Origin: Deltaproteobacteria bacterium
GTDB taxonomy: Bacteria; Desulfobacterota; Desulfobacteria; Desulfobacterales; Desulfatirhabdiaceae
Assembly: GCA_016219185.1 (NCBI GenBank)
Contig: JACRBZ010000016.1
Span: forward strand, 1 to 32,040
Length of the DNA stretch: 32,040 nt
Direction: 5' to 3'
Part shown: positions 8,794 through 15,884 of the stretch, one piece after another
Layout of the letters: every line of letters starts with the position of its first letter
How positions within the stretch are numbered: position 1 is the first letter of the stretch
Position numbers and translations under genes: made by a program
The notes under the pieces: model-generated
What the model saw: the letters and a program-made list of their open reading frames with translations, nothing else
Told to the model about the DNA's origin: nothing
The model's database searches: none

Positions 8794-9698
8794 GACACCC
8801 CTACCAACCGCCCTACACCATCACCTCGGCCATTCTGAATCTGGCCGCAAAAATCAGTGAAACCGCCGGACGCATATCAGCGCTGACGGATGCCGCCAAA
8901 GCGCTACGTCTCCGTCGTATCAACCGTATCCGCACCATCCGGGGGTCGTTGGCCATTGAAGGCAATACCTTGAGCGAGAAGCAGATCACAGCGATTCTGG
9001 ATGGCAAGCAGGTCATCGCTCCGCCCCGGGAGGTTCAGGAGGTGCGTAACGCCATTTTTGCCTATGATTGTTTCGAGCAGTGGCGCCCAGAAATGGAAGC
9101 GGAGTTGATGGAGGCGAATCGCGTCCCGGCGCTGATGCAAGATCTGCTTCAGTGGCTGAGCACTTCCGACCAGCATCCACTGATCACCAGTTCAGTGTTT
9201 CATTACGAGTTTGAATTCATTCACCCCTTCGCAGACGGCAACGGCCGCATGGGTCGGCTATGGCAGACCTTGATACTGACCCGCTGGAAGCCGCTATTTG
9301 CCGATATCCCGGTCGAAAGCCTGGTCCATGAACATCAGACGGAGTATTACCAGGCATTGCAAAACAGTACGGATCAAACCGACTCCGCACCCTTTATCGC
9401 GTTCATGCTCAGAATGATCCTCGACGCCGTGTCGTCCACCACCCCCCAGGTCGCGCCACAAGTCACCCCCCAAGTCGAACGATTGCTGGATGTGCTGGAA
9501 GGCGAGAAAACCCGCGAGGAACTTCAGCGCGCCATCGGTCTGAAGGACCGCAAATCATTTCGCGAACGTTATCTCAAGCCTGCCCTGGCTGAAGGGTGGA
9601 TCGAAATGACCATCCCCGGCAAGTCAAACAGCCGCCTGCAGAAATATCGCCTGACCGACAGGGGGCAGCGCCAGCTGCAAGAGCACGATGGAGAGTAA
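8790..9698 (+). CDS. Fic-domain protein with an internal in-frame deletion
   Basis: Fic enzymes usually transfer AMP from ATP onto a target side chain. This 302-residue protein has the inhibitory motif SLAIEGN (S53...E57-G58), the active-site loop HPFADGNGR (H145 to R153), and a C-terminal winged-helix half with TPQVAPQVTPQV repeats and RKSFRERYLKPALAEGWIEM. Close relatives as I remember them carry about 35 more residues between the helix ending ELM-EA and NRVPAL; that stretch holds the GxYR turn and the beta-hairpin flap that positions the target. Here MEAELMEANRVPAL joins them directly at residue 109/110 (about 9115), so frame is kept but target modification is doubtful. The start at 8790 is chosen over 8778 because it overlaps the HsdR remnant stop as ATGA with an upstream AAGGA. 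It converges on a second fic gene. Confidence 0.85.
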   Translation: MRHPYQPPYTITSAILNLAAKISETAGRISALTDAAKALRLRRINRIRTIRGSLAIEGNTLSEKQITAILDGKQVIAPPREVQEVRNAIFAYDCFEQWRPEMEAELMEANRVPALMQDLLQWLSTSDQHPLITSSVFHYEFEFIHPFADGNGRMGRLWQTLILTRWKPLFADIPVESLVHEHQTEYYQALQNSTDQTDSAPFIAFMLRMILDAVSSTTPQVAPQVTPQVERLLDVLEGEKTREELQRAIGLKDRKSFRERYLKPALAEGWIEMTIPGKSNSRLQKYRLTDRGQRQLQEHDGE

Positions 9699-9742
9699 AG
9701 AAAAGATCAAGAGAAGAATGAGGGACGCGAATTTTTTCATGC

Positions 9743-11251
9743 TCAGTCCTTTTCATATCCGGACTGAACGGCGTTTTCCATCCGGGTCAGCTCGTCATCG
9801 GTCAGGAAATCGAAATGAGCCGCCTGCTTCCGGGCTGAAAGGCGGCCGTTGTTTTGCAGGCATAGTTGAATAAAGAGATCGATGAGGCGGTCCGGCATGT
9901 CCACAATGGCCTGGATTGCCTGCCTGGCCTTGTCGTAGCTGGCCAGAAAGTCCAGCTCCTCCACCAGCTCGTTTTCGATAGTGAGACTGACAAAATCGTA
10001 CAGGGCCTCTGCCTGAGCCGTCATGTCAATGTATCGATACCAGTGGCCGGTCTCGCCCTGCACGGTCATCAGGCCAAGATCATTCAGGGTGTATTCGATC
10101 AGGCTCAGCAGCGGACGCGAGAATGCTTCCAGGGAATGATCGTAAAGCGCCGGATTTTTCAGCATGGCGGCGGAAACCGGAAACATGAGACCTTTCGGAA
10201 TCAATCCGCGCCGGGACAGGATATTGTGAATGAGAAACCGGTGGATGCGGCCATTTCCATCTTCGAACGGATGCAGGAAGACAAAACCGTAGGATATCGC
10301 GGCGGCATGGACAACGGCCGGCGCTGTGCTCTCTTTCATCATCTGATGCGACAGCAGCAGGCCTTCCATGAGATCTGGAAGATCCGCGGGTTTTGGGCCG
10401 ACGAAATGGACGCGTTGCTTCTGAAAGGAAAGCGCCTGTCCCACATAGTTTTGACTCTTCCGGTAATCGGAATCGCAAAAGCGGGAATCGACAATGCGGT
10501 TCTGCACATCGATCAGTAAAGGTTTATCGCAAAAATCCTTGTGCTCTGCCATCTCCAGCAGGCCGATGAATTTCTCCGTCCGGGAAGCGCTCGGGTTGAT
10601 GTGCTCGATCTCAAAGGATGACCTGGTCTCCTTGCTGTAAAGGTAGCTCAAGGCACGACGAAGCAATTCCGGGGGGTAGGCGGTGACAACCTCCTCACAG
10701 CGCTTGCGCAGATCGATTTTCTCCATAGCCAGCAGCTTATCCGTGCGCCTGATGACAGGACAAAAAGAGCGTCCACCGAGAAGATTGTCGAGAACCCGCT
10801 GGCGCTGAATGCGCCGACCGGGTGCGGCAGTGTAATAGCGCTCCGGCTCCAGAGCTTCTATGTAGTTTCCCCGGGTCAGATTTGGCAGAGGGAGATTTTT
10901 CCCTGTCAGAAATTCAAACAGGAACCAGATCCTGCGGGCGTATTTCCCCGTGGGTTTCGAGTTGATGTAACCGAGGATCTCGTCTTCGGAGATCGTCTCG
11001 AAAAGGACCGACAGGATGCCGAGATTGACGCCGTCATACTTCAGGGCGAATTCAAGATGATTCCCCGCGCTGTCTCCGGGCCAGTAGGATGAGGGGTAGA
11101 CGGACTCAACCTGGCCCTCTTGGATGGTCGAGCGCAACGTTCCTGTCGGACTGACCGATGACGCATGCCAGTTCGGCATGACATTCAGCCGGTACTTTTC
11201 AATCAGGAACGCATACCCTGCCAGCCGATTCTGTACCGCTTCCGGATTCAT
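9743..11251 (-). CDS. Fic family protein, long type
   Basis: A 502-residue Fic protein of a different subfamily from its neighbour. The catalytic loop is HPFEDGNGRIHR starting at H327, a complete HxFx(D/E)GNGRxxR motif, so nucleotidyl transfer is plausible. A SSFEIEHINPS segment upstream resembles the (S/T)xxxE inhibitory helix, with His where Gly or Asn is usual. About 200 residues precede it (LVGILSVLFE-type helices, no named domain recognised), and a helical C-terminal tail follows with a likely DNA-binding or dimer segment. Start at 11251 (MNPEAV) is preferred to the longer frame from 11293 because GAGGGATGAG precedes it. It ends 44 bases from the other fic gene in convergent orientation. 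Whether it acts as a toxin, a regulator or a housekeeping AMPylator cannot be told from sequence. Confidence 0.87.
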   Translation of the reverse strand: MNPEAVQNRLAGYAFLIEKYRLNVMPNWHASSVSPTGTLRSTIQEGQVESVYPSSYWPGDSAGNHLEFALKYDGVNLGILSVLFETISEDEILGYINSKPTGKYARRIWFLFEFLTGKNLPLPNLTRGNYIEALEPERYYTAAPGRRIQRQRVLDNLLGGRSFCPVIRRTDKLLAMEKIDLRKRCEEVVTAYPPELLRRALSYLYSKETRSSFEIEHINPSASRTEKFIGLLEMAEHKDFCDKPLLIDVQNRIVDSRFCDSDYRKSQNYVGQALSFQKQRVHFVGPKPADLPDLMEGLLLSHQMMKESTAPAVVHAAAISYGFVFLHPFEDGNGRIHRFLIHNILSRRGLIPKGLMFPVSAAMLKNPALYDHSLEAFSRPLLSLIEYTLNDLGLMTVQGETGHWYRYIDMTAQAEALYDFVSLTIENELVEELDFLASYDKARQAIQAIVDMPDRLIDLFIQLCLQNNGRLSARKQAAHFDFLTDDELTRMENAVQSGYEKD

Positions 11252-11719
11252 CTCATCCCTCAAAAAAGAGTTACGAACCATAAAAAAACACATATCATGT
11301 GGGCTAATATAAGAAATATAGTTATTTATATGGATAATTTCAATAAAATAATTACGATACTGGGGATTTTAGAAACAATTCGGGTGGATTCCGGAAAAAT
11401 GTTTAGTTTAGTAGAAAAACAATTACAAATCACTACTCAAACACGAAAACGATTACATAATGGGTTTCGTCATAACCGACTCAATCAACAAGCCCGACAT
11501 GATCCTGAGCGACTTTTCCAGGGACAGGTCCGCTGGTAACATCCTTTTCGGGGTCCGCGCAAGTCGGCGGGCTGCCTGATTCATGCGTTGACAATTCGAA
11601 TACCGCCTTATATACCATGCACAAACCAGTTGTATGCCGTTCTTTGATGTCACTATCCGGAGAGAACTCCAGATAAATCCCGCTTTTTTGACAACCCTTT
11701 GTAAGAAAAGGAGGAGCAT
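11252..11719. other. Gene-poor stretch before the ABC locus
   Basis: The first half (to about 11450) is very AT-rich and holds no supported gene. From 11458 to about 11580 GC rises and a short plus-strand frame from an ATG reads MGFVITDSINKPDMIL and onward for about 40 codons. It resembles coding sequence but has no recognised family and may be another gene fragment. Antisense frames of 88-89 codons cover the same bases and look spurious. Confidence 0.35.
11588..11616 (+). promoter_or_regulatory. Sigma-70-like promoter candidate for the ABC operon
   Basis: A perfect TTGACA at 11588-11593 is followed after 17 bases by TATACC at 11611-11616, about 100 bases before the binding-protein start codon. 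The -35 match and spacing are ideal; the -10 match is four of six. Confidence 0.4.
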
Positions 11720-12712
11720 ATGAAAAAAGCTTTATTGGTTGTGGTTGCATCCGTATTTCTGTCCGGCGCCATTTCCATTACATACGCCGGTGAAAAACTC
11801 ATGGTGTATACGTCCATGAAGGAAAGCCTTATCGGAAGCCTCCGCGACGCCTTTGTGAAAAAACATCCCGATATCGCCTTTGATTATTACTCTGCCGGAG
11901 CCGGCAAGCTGATGGCCAAGATCGCCGCAGAGCGGCAATCCGGAAAGTTGACCGTCGATGTCCTGTGGCACAGCGAGGTTCCCGATTTCTACAAGCTGAA
12001 ACAGGACGGCCTGCTTGAGAAATACGTTTCCCCGGAAGCCAAATACGTGGAAAGCCCGGTAAAGGACCCGGACAGTTATTTTACGCCGGCGCGCCTGGGC
12101 ACCCTCGGCATTGCCTACAATACCAAAAAGGTGACCGTTCCACCGAAAGATTGGGCGGATCTTCTCGATCCCCGTTTCAAGGGCAGGTTTGGCATCGCCA
12201 ATCCGGCCCTGTCCGGCACCTCCTTTGTCAGCGTCGCCATGATGGTCAACACTATGGGGTGGGAATATTTTGAAAAACTGGCCAAGAACGGCGCCATCAT
12301 GGGGCAGGGCTCCGGACAGGTCGTCGATGATACGGCATCGGGCGATCTGCTGGCGACCCTTGCCGTGGACTATATCACCATCGATAAAATCAAGAAAGGC
12401 GCTTACCTGGGATTTGTCTTTCCCAGGGAAATGCTGGTCGTGCCGAGCCCGATAGCCATCATGAAAGGCACCGAAAACCGCAGGGCCGCCGAGAAATTCA
12501 TTGATTTTCTGCTTTCAAAAGAAGGTCAGACGCTGATTGCTGCAAGCGGCACGCTTCCCATTCGGACCGATGTTGCGGTATCAAAGGATATGGGGCTGGT
12601 TCCCGCGGATCAGGCCGTTGAAAGGGCCATGAAGCTGGATTATATCAAAACAATGAACGAAAAAGAGGAAATCATCAAGAAGTTCACCGCGATTCTGAGA
12701 GAGAAAAATTAG
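11720..12712 (+). CDS. Iron(III)-type ABC transporter substrate-binding protein
   Basis: A 330-residue periplasmic binding protein of the FbpA/AfuA-like extracellular family 1 group, which delivers ferric iron or a similar small solute (some relatives bind phosphonates) to an inner-membrane ABC importer. A Sec signal covers residues 1-24. The mature part starts with KLMVYTSMKESLIGSLRDAF and continues with DYYSAGAGKLMAKIAAERQ, then DVLWHSEVPDFYKLK and ARLGTLGIAYNTKK, all hallmarks of the group. It ends with EKFIDFLLSKEGQTLIAASG and a charged helix. Length is normal. A strong AGGAGG sits just before the ATG. It heads an operon whose ATPase is broken and whose permease is missing, so solute may be bound but probably not imported through this system. 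The specific ligand is not determined. Confidence 0.9.
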   Translation: MKKALLVVVASVFLSGAISITYAGEKLMVYTSMKESLIGSLRDAFVKKHPDIAFDYYSAGAGKLMAKIAAERQSGKLTVDVLWHSEVPDFYKLKQDGLLEKYVSPEAKYVESPVKDPDSYFTPARLGTLGIAYNTKKVTVPPKDWADLLDPRFKGRFGIANPALSGTSFVSVAMMVNTMGWEYFEKLAKNGAIMGQGSGQVVDDTASGDLLATLAVDYITIDKIKKGAYLGFVFPREMLVVPSPIAIMKGTENRRAAEKFIDFLLSKEGQTLIAASGTLPIRTDVAVSKDMGLVPADQAVERAMKLDYIKTMNEKEEIIKKFTAILREKN

Positions 12713-12785
12713 AGGTTTGCGGCGGCCTTCCCGCTTGCAGCACCGCGCATCCCTGGAAGAAAAGGAACCCATATGGCGGATGTGA
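12711..12785 (+). pseudogene. Possible C-terminal tail of a lost ABC permease
   Basis: Between the binding protein and the ATPase a frame is open for 24 codons and ends RLQHRASLEEKEPIWRM, with its TGA overlapping the ATPase start region. The charged tail and the overlap are what the end of a permease gene looks like in a binding protein-permease-ATPase operon. No permease is encoded anywhere else here. The fragment is too short for a firm assignment. Confidence 0.25.
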
Positions 12786-13719
12786 TGCTGGAAAATGTCG
12801 GCAAGACCTATGGCACACACCGGATTATTTCTGATTTCAGCGTCACCATCAAGGACGGGGAGTGTTTTACCTTTCTCGGGCCGTCCGGTTGCGGAAAAAC
12901 GGTAATCCTCCGGCTGATCGCCGGTTTCGAGCGCCTGACGGATGGCTGCATCTTTATCGGAGACCGATTGGTCTCCAGCGCCAGGGATAACATCCACCTG
13001 CCGCGGCAAAGAAGCGAACTCATGCCGCCATCCATCTCATTAGCCTGACCGGCCTTGAAACCCGAATGCCTTTTCAGCTTTCCGGCGGCCAGAAACAACG
13101 GATCGCCCTTGCCCGCGCCATTGCCATCAACCCCACGGTCATGCTGCTGGATGAGCCGCTCTCCAACCTCGATCCCAAGCTTCGCGAGGAGATGCGATTC
13201 GAGATCAAGGATCTCCAAAGAAAATTCGGCTTCACGATCATCTATGTCACCCACGATCAGTCGGAGGCGATGGCACTCTCCGACCGGATTCTTGTCATGT
13301 CCGATGGCATGGTGCAGCAGATCGACACGCCGCTGAACATCTACCAGAACCCGGCGAACCAGTTTGTATTCGGATTCATCGGCCTTTCCAATTTTCTTCC
13401 CGTTGAAATCGAAGATGGCGCCATCTGGATCGAAGGCGTGAAAAGCGCCGGACCCGTGAATGCGGCGCTTCCCTTACAGCCCGGGAATCGGCGGCTGATG
13501 CTTGCCACAAGGCCGTCCGAGATCGATTTTGTGCATGAGGGCGAGGTCCGGGGTATCGTCAAACGGCTGACATATCTTGGCGACATCATCGACTACCGGG
13601 TTTTAATCGGCGAAGTGGAGGTGCGCGTCCAGAAGAACCGGAAGCGGCAGATCTTTCGTCAGGGAGAGCCCTGCCAACTGAGCTTCAACAAGGTCCTGTG
13701 GTACGCACGCAAGTCTTAA
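12773..13719 (+). pseudogene. Iron-type ABC transporter ATPase broken by an internal deletion
   Basis: The intact protein (about 360 residues) would power import for the adjacent binding protein. The first part has the Walker A GPSGCGKT (around residue 37) and runs to ARDNIHLP, about 76 residues. The reading frame then changes at about 13000-13006 and the protein resumes as KKRTHAAIHLISLTGLE, followed by the signature LSGGQKQR, Walker B VMLLDEP, the H-loop YVTHDQSEA and a C-terminal TOBE-like domain. In intact relatives the stretch between these parts holds the Q-loop (VFQ) and the coupling region facing the permease, about 45-50 residues, and all of it is missing. The loss is out of frame, so two fragments are made (12773-13048; and 13066 onward, if translated). 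Neither alone can be an ATPase. The missing Q-loop and permease together indicate a dead transporter. Confidence 0.88.
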
Positions 13720-13738
13720 TTTTTTGGTTTGTCCCCCT

Positions 13739-14383
13739 TCATGAGCCGTGAATCAGCTCAACCAGTTCCAGCGCGCGGGAAAGAAGCGCTCTTCCCGAAT
13801 CCAGCCCGGCCTGATCCTCCTGTATCCCGACACGGACAGAGGGGTCGAATTTTCCTTCACCATGCCTGCTGGCAACAGCGGAGGCGCCCATGGGGCTGAT
13901 GCATGAGTGAACGGTCGCCGGAATCATGTCCAATGTCATGAAGGCATAGAGATGCGACAGGTGGGTTGTTTCCATACCGCCGTGCCGCAGCCAGGAAACA
14001 CCGGCGCTGATTCCGATTTTGTTTCGCAGTTTTCCTCCCGCCATGTTACCGAAAATAAAAACACGAAGGCGATCAATAAAGGTGGCCATCATTCCGCTGG
14101 TTCGCATGAAATAAACCGGGCTGGCCAAAACGATGATATCCGCGCTTTCCAGTTTTTCGAATATCGGCTGGGCGTCATCTTCAAGCGAGCAGTATTTTCC
14201 CGTCTTTTGTTTGGCAAGACAGAAATTGCAGTGGATACAGTTTTCAATTTCCATTTTTGAAAGGCTGACTGTTTCCGTTTCGATTCCTTTTTCCCGGGCC
14301 ATTTCCATGATCGACGCCAGAAAAGTATCCACGTTTCCATTTTTTACAGGGCTTCCTGAAATGCCCAAAATTTTGTATGACAT
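13739..14383 (-). CDS. Iron-sulfur flavoprotein / FMN-dependent NAD(P)H reductase family
   Basis: A 214-residue flavodoxin-like protein. The N-terminal phosphate-binding loop ISGSPVKNGN (residues 8-17) holds FMN. The insertion CIHCNFCLAKQKTGKYC (about residues 49-65) has the compact Cys pattern typical of archaeal and anaerobe iron-sulfur flavoproteins that bind a 4Fe-4S cluster. The second FMN contact is ASPVYFMRTSGMMATFIDR. Such enzymes pass electrons between ferredoxin-like donors and small acceptors or reactive oxygen. AAGGAG precedes the ATG and overlaps the stop of the thioesterase upstream, so the two are co-translated; a MarR gene heads the set. The likely inducer is a phenolic or quinone-like compound, which is inference from the MarR link. 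It converges on the broken ABC ATPase gene. Confidence 0.85.
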   Translation of the reverse strand: MSYKILGISGSPVKNGNVDTFLASIMEMAREKGIETETVSLSKMEIENCIHCNFCLAKQKTGKYCSLEDDAQPIFEKLESADIIVLASPVYFMRTSGMMATFIDRLRVFIFGNMAGGKLRNKIGISAGVSWLRHGGMETTHLSHLYAFMTLDMIPATVHSCISPMGASAVASRHGEGKFDPSVRVGIQEDQAGLDSGRALLSRALELVELIHGS

Positions 14384-14384
14384 G

Positions 14385-14873
14385 TTAGCTCCTTAAAAAT
14401 TTCGGCGGCAGGCTGCCTGACCCGATATATTTAACAAGATCGTTAACGGATTGTTTGTTGCGGGTTACCATCAGTTTGGATGTTCCGTGAGCCAATACGG
14501 TTCCATTTGCGTCAGACATCTTCGCTTCGGTAAGATACAGGGTTTTTCCCGATTTGATCCGCCTCCCGGTGATGATGATTTTTTCGCCGGAAACCGGCGC
14601 CAGAAAGTCCACTTTAATATCAATGGTAATCAGCCCGTTATCTTCCGGAAGATCACAGTAAGCAGACCAGTAGGCGGCGGTATCGATCGCCGACGCATAT
14701 ACGCCACCATGCAGCCCGCCGAATGGATTCATATGTTCTTTTCCGACGTCCAGCGCCACCACGGAATAGCCAACCCCAATTTCCATGACGTTCATGGACA
14801 AATGCCTGAAAAAAGGAGCATTGTTGATTGCGATGATGGCAGCCTTCAGATGTTCGGGATTTAGTTCGGGCAA
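14385..14873 (-). CDS. PaaI-type hotdog-fold thioesterase
   Basis: A 162-residue single hotdog domain. The central motif NPFGGLHGGVYASAIDTA (about residues 49-66) is the HGG signature of PaaI/YbgC-type acyl-CoA thioesterases, with the Gly-Gly turn and the acidic residue on the following helix. The strand IDIKVDFLAPVSGEKIIITG follows, then the usual closing strand GTVLAHGTSKLMV. It would hydrolyse aryl- or acyl-CoA to free CoA. The start is a TTG at 14873-14871: GGAGG lies 7 bases before it and no in-frame ATG fits. It ends one base before the flavoprotein ATG and follows the MarR gene by about 30 bases, so the three genes form one operon. Confidence 0.86.
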   Translation of the reverse strand: MPELNPEHLKAAIIAINNAPFFRHLSMNVMEIGVGYSVVALDVGKEHMNPFGGLHGGVYASAIDTAAYWSAYCDLPEDNGLITIDIKVDFLAPVSGEKIIITGRRIKSGKTLYLTEAKMSDANGTVLAHGTSKLMVTRNKQSVNDLVKYIGSGSLPPKFLRS

Positions 14874-14900
14874 AATGATTCCTCCGATACCGGCGGCAGG

Positions 14901-15311
14901 TTACTGTTCCAGCCTGTTAAGAAAAGACTGCATCTGATCCCATTCCTGCCGGGTAAAACGGTTCAGATATGTCCGGTTGGTTTCCTCAAAAAGCTTCAAA
15001 ACAGGCTCCCGATGTTTTCTTGCTTCGGGGGCAAGGAAGATTCGCAGTGAGCGTCGGTCTTTTTTGTCCGGCCGCCTTTCGATCCATCCGTCTTTTTCCA
15101 GACGGTCCAGAAGGCCGGTTGTGGTTGAGCGATCCTGGGCAGTTTTATCCGCAAGTTCGCTGGGCAGCAGCCCTTCTTCTTCCATAATCGCAACCATCAT
15201 AAAGAACTGACCGTGAGTGAGCCCATAGGAAGCAATTTCTTCACGGTACGCCCTTGAGACTTTTCGCACGGCCTTGCCCAATCGAAAGCATATACAATCT
15301 TGAAATACCAT
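14901..15311 (-). CDS. MarR family transcriptional regulator
   Basis: A 136-residue winged-helix regulator. The N-terminal dimer helix (residues 1-28) is followed by LTHGQFFMMVAIMEEEGLLPSELA and the recognition helix around QDRSTTTGLLDRLEKDGWIERR. The DKKDRRSLRIFL wing has the conserved DxRS/R pattern of the family. The C-terminal helices complete the dimer arm. MarR proteins usually repress their own operon and release DNA on binding phenolic ligands or on Cys oxidation; Cys6 and Cys8 near the N-terminus could take part in redox sensing, which is inference. It is the first gene of the MarR-thioesterase-flavoprotein set, with AAAGGATG before the ATG and an inverted-repeat operator candidate about 50 bases upstream. 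Confidence 0.9.
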   Translation of the reverse strand: MVFQDCICFRLGKAVRKVSRAYREEIASYGLTHGQFFMMVAIMEEEGLLPSELADKTAQDRSTTTGLLDRLEKDGWIERRPDKKDRRSLRIFLAPEARKHREPVLKLFEETNRTYLNRFTRQEWDQMQSFLNRLEQ

Positions 15312-15360
15312 CCGCGCATCCTTTTGAGGGTGTATGATGAGGTCATCTAATTAGCATACA

Positions 15361-15382
15361 TATAGTTTAAATACAAACTATA
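15361..15382. promoter_or_regulatory. Inverted-repeat operator candidate for the MarR operon
   Basis: TATAGTTT (15361-15368) and AAACTATA (15375-15382) form a perfect 8-bp inverted repeat with a 6-base spacer. It lies about 50 bases before the MarR start codon, where autorepression would act. Size and AT-rich arms suit a MarR dimer site. Confidence 0.5.
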
Positions 15383-15884
15383 AATCAAGGGGACATTGTA
15401 GTCATCCAGAAATCAAGACGGTTTTTAATCATGTTTCCCTTGAAAGAGAATCGGATGTCGCGGATATGGCGATACTTTTAAGCGGGGTTTCCGCAGCGGA
15501 TTGTAATTCCATTTTGCATTCAAAATGATATTCCAGCAAGCATTCAGGCTGAGACCGCGAAAGTGAACTGGAATAGGCAGGTATCATTTTGATTATTACT
15601 TGCCAGGAAAACGGTTCGATAATGTCCTTGACAGCATTCAGGACAGGTGCTAAGCAAAAATCAGTTTCTTATCATCTCAACTTAGCATTGCCGAACCTCA
15701 TGCAGCAGCCGATGTGGGACTTCTTGCCGGCCTTCCATGGATTGCATGAGGGGCACAGAAAAATCCCAACGCACTGGACCACTCCGCTCGGTTGTCCGGC
15801 AATTCAAATCCCGGCTCCCCTTCAGGGGTTTGGGAAGCTCCTGAACAAGTGACCGGGTGAACTTGCTGACGAAAGCGGGTTGAT
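15383..15884. other. Unassigned 500-base gap before the biosynthetic operon
   Basis: No supported gene. An 87-codon plus frame (15589-15852) and an 89-codon minus frame overlap each other here; neither has a family signature. The stretch contains the bulged inverted repeat described separately and a TTGACA (about 15632) with a poor -10 partner. The leader and promoter of the seven-gene operon must lie in this region. A ribosome site before the TTG start of the next gene is weak. Confidence 0.4.
15521..15591. repeat. Long bulged inverted repeat
   Basis: The left arm CAAAATGATATTCCAG (15521-15536) is matched by a right arm formed of CTGGAATA (15568-15575) and TCATTTTG (15584-15591), interrupted only by an 8-base insertion. 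The loop is 31 bases and has inner TTCA/TGAA complementarity. Sixteen paired bases are unlikely by chance in such a short stretch. It could be a structured leader RNA, a remnant of a small mobile element, or a regulator site. Confidence 0.45.

Noticed and set aside
11453..11750. 88- and 89-codon minus-strand frames before the ABC operon
   Set aside because: They overlap each other and the start of the binding-protein gene, and cover its promoter candidate; neither has a recognised domain.
15749..15821. tRNA-like piece: AGGGG and CCCCT 73 bases apart with a TTCAAATCCCGG T-arm-like stretch
   Set aside because: The T stem does not pair properly, no D arm or anticodon arm can be drawn, and the resemblance rests on a few bases.
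15589..15852. 87-codon plus frame before the phosphatidyltransferase
   Set aside because: No ribosome site, no family signature, and it overlaps an equally unconvincing minus frame.
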